Part shown: positions 7,722 to 13,766 of the stretch, piece by piece
Numbering within the stretch: the stretch's first letter is position 1
How the letters are laid out: the number at the start of each line of letters is the position of its first letter
Assembly: GCA_010093485.1 (NCBI GenBank)
Contig: MU001498.1
Span: 1,905,749 to 1,919,514, forward strand
Length of the DNA stretch: 13,766 bases
From: Karstenula rhodostoma CBS 690.94
Taxonomy: Eukaryota; Ascomycota; Dothideomycetes; Pleosporales; Didymosphaeriaceae
Direction of reading: 5' to 3'
Made by a program: the position numbers and the translations under genes
Notes under the pieces: model-generated
What the model saw: the letters and a program-made list of their open reading frames with translations, nothing else
Told to the model about the DNA's origin: nothing
The model's database searches: none

Positions 7722-10694
7722 ATATTATCTAATATAGAAATCTCCTCTTCTAGTATTCTAGATTTAGAAAAGTATATTAATGAATTTAGTTTTTTAAACT
7801 AGTATAATCTAGACTCTAACTAGCCTCCTTTACCTTAATTAGACTTAAGTAAAGCTAGTTTTATTATATCTAATCTAGCTATAAAATAGAAGTATACTAG
7901 ATTACTAAATCTATATATTTCTACTTCTATAGTATAAGTTAAATATATAAATATTTTCTAAAACTTTTCTAATTACCCCTCTAATAACTAATTACTAGAT
8001 AATATACCTATTACTTTTTCTAAAAATAAAGTATTTAACGATAATAATAATAGAGATATAAAGGATATAATAGCTAATAAAATAAAAGTAACCTTAGTCT
8101 ATATAAATAGAATTCTATATATATTAAACTTAGTACCTTTTTTAAAATAGATTATTAGTTCTAGAGATTTTACTAATAAGATACTTATTATATCTTTTAA
8201 TACCTTTATCTAAATATATATTATAAACTCGCTTATTACTTTAGTCTATAAAGAAATTATATAGTATATTAAATTTAGTAAGTAGTTACTAAGCCTAGAT
8301 AAAATAATTAAAGAGGGTATTTTAAAAATAGATAAGGTCCTATTACTTACTACTCTATTTAAAGTATAGTAGTTCTAGAGTCTAGTATTTTATTAGGCCT
8401 ATTTTATAAAAAAGGTAAAGTATATTCTTATCTAATCTATATAATTATTCTTTAATTAAGTAAAAATTAAGGGAGAAGATATAATTCTTATATACCTATA
8501 AATTAATTATAAGATTATCCTATAGCTAAACTAACCCCTTAATAAGGTATATACCCTTAAAAACTTAATAATATTAACCTAAAAGGATTATATAAAGGCC
8601 CTTACTATATAAATATAGTCTAGTATTATTAGGGTATAGGATAGAAAGACGAATATACGAGCTATATAAAAGGTAGCTAATAATATTAGCTCTTAAAGTA
8701 TATCTTCTTACCTGGCCATGAAATAGTTAAAGGTTAATAACCCTAATCTAATTTCTAAGCTAGAGGAGGATTTACTTATCTATAATAATACTACCCCTAA
8801 TATAATAGAGCTATAATATATTTAAGGGATATTAAATAAGGAAGTTTTTATATTTTTCCTAGCTAATATTAAAAAATAGAATACTTATACTTTATAGAAC
8901 CTAGCTACTAAGGCCTAGCTAAAAAAGTTTATATATTTATACCTAATAATAATTTATATAATAAATATAAATATTATAAAATACTAATTATATAGAGCCT
9001 TTATTAATATACTCTAGAAGTATATAAAGTATTATCTATATAATATTAAAATTATTATAAATTCTAATTATACTAAGAATCTAATTATCTATATAGCTAA
9101 TAATCTTTATTAGAAGTATTTAAAAATCGCTTTACTAGCTTTCTAGCCTATAGTAGAGGACGGTATATTAATATCCTATATACTAAAAGTAGTTACTAAA
9201 AAAAAAGTAGAAATAGTTTATAGAAATATTAAAAATATTATAATAGAGGATAACTATAATATACTATAAAGAAGTAAATAGGATAAGGTAACTAATATAG
9301 TATTTCTTTCTACTAAGTAAGCTAATAACTATAGTATAGAAATTTTTAAAATAGATAGTAATAATAGTATATTTATTCTAATATATTTTAAGGAGGTTTA
9401 TACCTCTATATATATTACTAATATAAGGTATAAGTTAATATTATATATAATATTTTCTTTTAAATAGTAGTAGATAGTTATTATAAAATAGGTAACTAAT
9501 ATACTAGCTAGTATTAATAAAATAGTATCTATTAAAGGTAGAATTATTATTAATATAATTAGATTAGATAAAACTATCTAAGTAGGGGTAATTATACTTA
9601 AGATATATCTCTAGTAGGTTTATAGGAAATTTTTTTATAAACCCTCTAGCTATATTTTATTTTATCCTACTAATTTATTATAGGTTATACTAAATCGTGA
9701 ATACTACTTTAATCTAAAGCTTACTAATATCTATAAAAAGTAACCCGTCTAGTCTACTATAAACTCGAATTATAAGTAGTTTAAAAATAAATCTAAACCT
9801 TTTTTTTATTTTATCTTGGCCAGATTTTACTATTAAATAGTAATTAAGTTTATATAAATATTAATTTACTTTACTATCTTTATAATCTTTTCTAATAAGT
9901 TATTAGCTATATCTAGTTTTAAAATAGTTACTAGTTTTTCTAATACTAATTTAAGTATTTAAAACTATAAAAATCCTTATAATTAGTATATTATTTTTAT
10001 AGCCTTTTATAATTATATAGTTAAGTTTACTAGCCCCTATACTTTCTAGTCCTATATTAAGGAGAATATTAAATTATTTACTAAGAAAAATAGTTTTAAA
10101 CTAGATAAGTTTAACTTCTAGGACTATAAAATATAGTCTAATTCCCTACTAACTAAACCCCTAAGTAAGTATATTTATATTTTTAATTATAAATTCGGGC
10201 TAGTATTTTATAATAAGGTATAAGACTTTTTATAGAATTAGAGCTCTATATAGAGGACTATTTTATAATTATATCTATATAGATTATTTCTATTATTAGG
10301 CTATTTTATATCTAGGGGTATAGAAAATATTAGAAACTACTTAAAGCTACTAGAGAATTTAAACCTCCTTAATAAGTTTACTAAATAAGAGAATAAATAT
10401 TATAAAAAGTTAGCTAAGACTGGTTATATTATAGGGTTCTACCTAGGTTATAATAACCCCTACCTACTTAATAAGGAGAATTCTAAGTAAGTTCCCCTAT
10501 AGGGAGATTAGAAAACTTTCCTATATTTTCCTCTAATATATACTAATAATATATAGTATATACTTTAGATTTCTATATAATAACTAGGTAGAGTTTATAA
10601 TAAATACTCTAAGCCCTACTTATAATAAATAGATTACTTAAAGAAAACTTATATAACTAATTATAGTATATTTTATACTTAGACACGACTTTAA
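7722..10694 (+). pseudogene. Very long plus-strand frame, unknown function
   Basis: One frame (codon starts divisible by three) stays coherent for about 990 codons, with stops of RIP type only. The likely start is ATA at 7722 (former ATG), followed by a Ser-rich acidic stretch, LSNIEISSSSILDLEKYINE. The later part includes AKTGYIIGFYLGYNNPYLL near 10420, where GGT at 10422 survives intact. Several Lys-rich and Leu-rich stretches are visible, but no catalytic signature, membrane segment or zinc pattern that I can name. A copy of the 20-bp motif at 7961-7980 lies in frame (NFSNYP), so the true start might be later, near 8000. The closing TAA at 10692 coincides with a frame change, and the protein probably continues. 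This region keeps most of the surviving CpA, TpG and CpG sites. Confidence 0.6.
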
Positions 10695-11463
10695 TAGTAC
10701 TATTATCTCTAAATTTAAAAATACTATTAGTTAGTCTATTTTACTAAAGTATTATTATACTATTAAGTAAGTATTTATACTATTAGATAAATATATCTAT
10801 AATAACTAGTTTATATACTAGTTTAAGTATATATTTATAATATATAAGAGCTCTAGTAGTTAAAATATTTTTATAGTTAATACCTATACTTAGAAAACTA
10901 TCTAGATTATTAAGTTTTACCCTTTCCTTAGATATCTATATATTAAGGTTAATATAGAGAAGTAACCTAAGGACTCTATATATAAATATAATAATAATTA
11001 CCTTAATTTAAAATATAATCTAGACTATAAATTCTAGTTCTATAACTAGTTCCCCCTTTTTAAAGAGTATAATATATTCCCTAAGGGTAGTTTAAAAGGA
11101 TATAATAATTATATTTAATAGTTATTTAAAAAGGTACTAGATATAGGTTATAATACTATCCCTAATAATATTAACTAGAATAAGCTTAATAATATCTAAC
11201 TTATCTATAAGTTTCTTAAGTACTTATTAAAAATATAAGTAATTATAGCCCTTATTATAGACTAGACTCTAGTTTATAATAAAAAGATTATTTTATAGTT
11301 TTTTATACCTCTAATTTAGAAGCTTATTTAAGAGATTTTTAAATTATTAAAGTATATATTATTTTTAGTTTACTCCTCTAATAATATAGTCTAGTATAAC
11401 TAGATTTAATCTTTTTAAAATAGTATTAAGACTAAAATTTATATTCTCTTTATATCCTTTTAA
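10654..11463 (+). pseudogene. Continuation of the unknown long frame, shifted by one
   Basis: From about 10654 a different frame (codon starts leaving remainder 1 on division by 3) is coherent to a TAA at 11461. It overlaps the end of the previous frame and includes LRHDFNSTII with an unmutated CAC-GAC at 10684-10689, then KYNLDYKF-stop-FYN and FPLFKEYNIFPKGSLKGYNN. It most likely encodes the C-terminal part of the same protein, joined by an intron or separated by a small indel near 10.6-10.7 kb. A separate downstream gene is possible. No family recognised. Confidence 0.5.
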
Positions 11464-11697
11464 ATATTTAGTACTAGCTATAATCTCTAGAATAATAATT
11501 ATATTAATACTCTTATAAATTTCCCCTTAAACTAAAATATAGAGAACTAGACTCTTAGATATTAATATTAAGATAGTTAATATTTAAGTATATATTTTTT
11601 TTATATTACTATCTAAGGAATATATAGTATTTAATAATATAGATAAGTTAATTTACTTAAAAGTATTCTAGAAACTTTTCTATATACCCCCTATATA
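11464..11697 (+). other. Stop-dense spacer with the 20-bp motif before the next gene
   Basis: The frame used upstream and downstream contains about a dozen stops here, so this looks non-coding. A 21-base version of the motif, with five C, occupies 11672-11692 and ends five bases before the probable start at 11698. The same motif version ends 13 bases before the probable start at 7722. Confidence 0.5.
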
Positions 11698-12675
11698 ATA
11701 ACCATCCCTATTAACTTTTTTAATAAAAATTTACTTACTTTACTAGTATTAGTATCTACTTTCTTTAACTATACTATTAAGGAAAATAGTATTAAAGAGT
11801 TTACTAAAACCTTTAATATTCTAGAGAATATTATTACTTAGATATATAAAAATATACTAGATACCTTTATTAAAAGGCCTAAATATAATATAGCCCTTAA
11901 TAATATTAATTATAAATATTTTTTTATTTTTAGTAAATATACTATAAAGTTTATTAAGAAGGAGTATAAAAACTATAAGTACTCTTCTAAATAATAGTCT
12001 ACTCTAGTCCTATTTTCTATTATAATATATACTCTTATAGCCTCTATTTTTACTAGAACTATTACTAAAATATCTAGTTTTCTAGATAACTTTACTAAGG
12101 ATATTATTAAATTAAAGTAGCTAGAGTTAAATATATATAAAATAGTTTAAATAAAGAAATATAGTTTTAATCTAGATAATATCTTCTATACTAAGTCTAT
12201 ATCTAAAAAAAAAAAAAAATCTAGTATAGTTTACTTTATAGATTATACTCTAAAGGTAAGTAATATACTATTTAAAATATAGATAGAGTTTAATAAGTAT
12301 ACTAAAAATACTAAAATAAATTTATAAAATATTTATCTAACTATTATTCCTATATAATATAATAGTTTTTAGATATTTAATAATACCTATATAGAAGTAT
12401 TTAAGGCTATCTAAAAAACTAATATAGAATAGAGTTCTAATAAGTAAATATTAGATATTAAGAAGTATTTAGATAAATATAGTATATAGAATATACTTAA
12501 TTATATAAAATAATATCTAATATATTATCTACCTTCTAGTAATTTTATACCTCTAAATATATAAAAATATAGTTAGATTATAAAATAAGTTAAGGCCTAT
12601 AAGGGTCTAAAGGATATAGACTATTCGACTATAATACTAAAGAAATCTAGTAGAAATAGTAAAAAGAGAAAGTAG
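11698..12675 (+). pseudogene. Plus-strand frame of about 326 codons, unknown, basic C-terminus
   Basis: The probable start is ATA at 11698 (former ATG), followed by ACC-ATC-CCT with an unusually surviving CpA at 11703. The frame is coherent to TAG-TAA at 12673-12678. Around 11760-11990 it reads NSIKEFTKTFNILENII...RPKYNIALNNINYKYFF, then a Lys-rich segment with a 15-base A run (12205-12219) coding poly-Lys, and it ends SSRNSKKRK, which resembles a nuclear localisation signal. I do not recognise the family. Because the element already carries a helicase, a DNA-binding or accessory role is possible but unproven. The small basic form and nearby promoter motif suggest an independent gene. Confidence 0.55.
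12205..12219 (+). repeat. 15-base A homopolymer
   Basis: Fifteen A lie within the reading frame, coding consecutive Lys, and are flanked by TCT codons. Length variation here would break the frame, so sequencing error is a possible source of apparent shifts. Confidence 0.9.
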
Positions 12676-12718
12676 TAAATAGTAGAAATTAAAATAGAGG
12701 ATAGAAATTAAAGTAGGG

Positions 12719-12791
12719 TTATAGTTTAGAACTATAGAATAATAATAATAATAATTAAAATAAAATTATAGTTTAGAATTATAAAATAATA
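12719..12791 (+). repeat. 26-bp direct repeat, two copies
   Basis: The segments 12719-12744 and 12766-12791 both read TTATAGTTTAGAAYTATARAATAATA in general form, written here as TTATAGTTTAGAA then YTATARAATAATA. They are separated by 21 bases of AAT/AAA-rich DNA. The first copy contains the near-palindrome ATAGTTTAGAACTAT. The cause may be local duplication. Confidence 0.75.
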
Positions 12792-12987
12792 GTTAGTATA
12801 GATAGTTCTAATCTATAGATATATTCTACTATTTACTTATATTTTTTTACTATAATATTAAGAATCTACTATAGTAGTCTTTACTATAACCTTTACCTTA
12901 GGTAATATAATCTAGTAATATTTTATATATTATTATATAGGTAGATTTACTAAAATATTTATTTATAGTTTAGTAATTACTTTATAA

Positions 12988-13041
12988 TTTCTTTTCTCTT
13001 TTTTTTTCTTTTTTCTTTTTTCTCTTTTCTCTCTTCTCTTT
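12988..13041 (+). promoter_or_regulatory. 54-nt pure pyrimidine tract
   Basis: Only C and T occur from 12988 to 13041, with C in CpT or CpC context throughout. Long CT tracts upstream of genes are common in filamentous fungal promoters, and this one lies about 235 bp before the probable start at 13277. Because it contains no CpA it would pass through RIP unchanged, so it may be close to the original sequence. Confidence 0.6.
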
Positions 13042-13135
13042 ACTACTTTCTCTAAATTACCTTTTTACCTACTATTCTATAATATAAGTATATAATATAT
13101 TTTAACTCTTCTATTAGTTATTTAATCCTAATAAA

Positions 13136-13155
13136 TACTCTATTAACTAATCTAT
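13136..13155 (+). repeat. Isolated satellite-like unit
   Basis: TACTCTATTAACTAATCTAT matches the 22-bp satellite core TATYCTATTAAYTAATAY closely, with single-base differences, but stands alone about 500 bp before the right-hand array. It could be a stray or ancestral unit, or chance in sequence of this composition. Confidence 0.4.
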
Positions 13156-13276
13156 AAAAAAAACTTATAATTACTAATAATAAAATAATACCTATATAAT
13201 TATTAGTATAATTTATAAAGTATAAGAGGCTTTTCTTTTTAATAGTATATATTATTTATTTTTTCTAGATAACTAA

Positions 13277-13648
13277 ATAGAATTTAGTATTTCTAGAAAT
13301 ATAATAGAGGATAAAAAAGTAGCCTTCTATACTACTAAATTCTAGTCTAGCTAATTAGAGGTATTTATAATTTTAATACCCCTAGACCTACCTATATAAA
13401 TATAGCGCTAAGTAGTACTATCTATAAAGAAAAAGTATAGTATTACTTTATTTTTTAATAATATAGATATTAAAACTAACTAGAATAAGTTTATTTATCT
13501 TTATAATTATAAAGAAGATAGTCTTAAATAGATAATACTATAGAAGAAGTATAATAAGTATATTATAGGTATTATAGTAAATATAGTCTAAGTATATTAG
13601 GTTATAGGATATATACTATATATCCTATAAAAAGTAGTATATATATAA
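13277..13648 (+). pseudogene. Short plus-strand frame (about 123 codons), unknown
   Basis: The probable start is ATA at 13277 (former ATG), reading IEFSISRNIIEDKKVAFYTT. RIP-type stops interrupt a coherent frame to TAA at 13628 or 13646, a few bases before the satellite. A CGC codon at 13406 survives. The frame is short for an independent enzyme and may be the 5' part of a gene cut off by the satellite boundary, or a small accessory gene. A perfect palindrome (13602-13630) lies at its 3' end. No family recognised. Confidence 0.42.
13602..13630. repeat. Perfect 29-nt palindrome next to the right satellite
   Basis: TTATAGGATATATA (13602-13615) and its exact reverse complement (13617-13630) flank a single C at 13616. 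It ends 23 bp before the first satellite remnant. It could be a terminator-like hairpin, a protein-binding dyad or a recombination site; low sequence complexity makes chance possible, but 14 of 14 matches with a one-base centre is strong. Confidence 0.8.
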
Positions 13649-13653
13649 AGTAG

Positions 13654-13766
13654 TAATACCTAATATTCTATTAACTAATATCTAGTATCCTATTAACTAA
13701 TACTAATTATCCTACCTATTAACTAATACCGATTATTCTATTAACTAATACTTAATATCCTATTAA
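13654..13766 (+). repeat. 22-bp satellite, right-hand array
   Basis: The same satellite core as at the left end, in the same orientation. A partial unit at 13654-13663 is followed by full units at 13664-13685 (ending CTAG) and 13686-13707 (ending TAAT), a 26-bp unit at 13708-13733 with CCTA duplicated (ending CGAT), a 22-bp unit at 13734-13755 (ending TTAA) and a partial unit cut by the window end. The array clearly continues beyond the window. Confidence 0.94.

Larger units (their letters stand above)
12676..13276 (+). other. Intergenic spacer with short repeats and pyrimidine tract
   Basis: No gene is visible. It holds a 26-bp direct repeat (12719-12744 and 12766-12791), a short AAT run between the copies, a pure pyrimidine tract (12988-13041) and one isolated satellite-like unit (13136-13155). 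The order fits a 3' region followed by the promoter of the short frame at 13277. Confidence 0.5.
199..13653. mobile_element. Putative large helicase-bearing repeated element, RIP-killed
   Basis: About 13.46 kb lies between two blocks of one satellite and holds five or six long degenerate frames, one of them helicase-like. RIP acts on duplicated DNA, so the heavy mutation implies that the sequence was multicopy. No long terminal repeats, obvious terminal inverted repeats or target-site duplication were found at the satellite junctions, so the true ends are unknown. The block could be one large element, several nested elements, or the long unit of a subtelomeric or centromeric array. OrsD/RecQ-like proteins are known as fungal multicopy families, some of them subtelomeric. 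The single-element reading is inference. Confidence 0.4.
1..13766. other. RIP-saturated AT-rich isochore
   Basis: The whole window lacks the dinucleotides CpA and TpG apart from about 13 sites: TpG near 1057, 4506, 5499, 7781, 8713, 8719, 9698, 9817 and 10421; CpA near 8717, 9821, 10684 and 11703. CpG is also scarce (about 24). The remaining C lies almost wholly in CpC and CpT, and TpA and CTAG are very common. Loss on both strands is what RIP does: it converts CpA to TpA on either strand in repeated DNA during the sexual cycle of Pezizomycotina. General AT bias or mitochondrial DNA would not remove CpA and TpG while sparing ApC and GpT. Counts were made by eye and may be off by a few. Confidence 0.93.

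Noticed and set aside
7780..7797. ATG-initiated plus-strand ORF at 7780
   Set aside because: It stops after five codons and is out of phase with the long coherent frame, which reads AAT-GAA here.
8717..8726. ATG at 8718 and the overlapping minus-strand ATG
   Set aside because: The plus frame stops after two codons and the minus frame after three; the plus ATG lies inside the longer coherent frame as an internal Met.
199..13653. Long terminal repeats at the ends of the block
   Set aside because: Apart from the satellite itself, the sequences just inside the two junctions do not match in direct or inverted orientation.
1..13766. Fungal mitochondrial or bacterial AT-rich DNA
   Set aside because: Neither would remove CpA and TpG selectively while ApC, GpT, CpT and ApG stay common; no rRNA, tRNA or mitochondrial genes were seen.
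1..13766. tRNA or rRNA genes
   Set aside because: No conserved stem-loop or box sequences could be found on either strand; RIP would also have erased the usual TpG-containing boxes.

Overview
This window is a very AT-rich stretch (roughly 80% A+T, judged by sampling lines) in which CpA and TpG are almost absent on both strands. I found about 13 CpA/TpG and about 24 CpG in 13.8 kb by eye, while CpT, CpC, ApG, GpG, ApC and GpT are all common. This is the mark of saturating repeat-induced point mutation (RIP), a premeiotic C-to-T process of filamentous ascomycetes (Pezizomycotina). The source is therefore most likely an AT-rich isochore of such a fungus; I cannot name the species. Only four ATG triplets exist on the two strands together and none opens more than five codons, so nothing here can be expressed as a normal protein. 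Every gene below is a pseudogene, recognised because its reading frame stays coherent when TAA/TAG are read as former Gln, Trp or Arg codons.

Layout: a 22-bp satellite fills 1-198, and the same satellite in the same orientation returns at about 13654 to the end, so about 13.46 kb of different sequence is framed by it. Inside are: a long minus-strand frame of unknown function (about 2990 to 200); a plus-strand frame (about 3068-6870) that I recognise as a fungal OrsD/DUF3505-type protein with a RecQ-like helicase, with helicase motifs readable through the mutations; a non-coding interval (6870-7721) with a three-copy 70-bp tandem repeat; a second very long plus-strand frame of unknown function (7722-10694, continuing in another frame to 11463); a third unknown plus-strand frame (11698-12675) ending in basic residues; a spacer with a 54-nt pure pyrimidine tract; and a short frame (13277-13648) that runs up to the right-hand satellite.

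The simplest reading is one large multi-gene repeated element, or subtelomere/centromere-type repeat unit, carrying a helicase, which was killed by RIP rather than by deletion: frames of 700-1000 codons survive with few or no indels. A 20-bp motif, AAACTTTTCTAnnnACCCCT, recurs at least six times, twice just before a probable start codon. The most interesting point is the possible existence of a large, mostly unfamiliar helicase-bearing element whose intact form should exist elsewhere. All counts and translations were done by eye.
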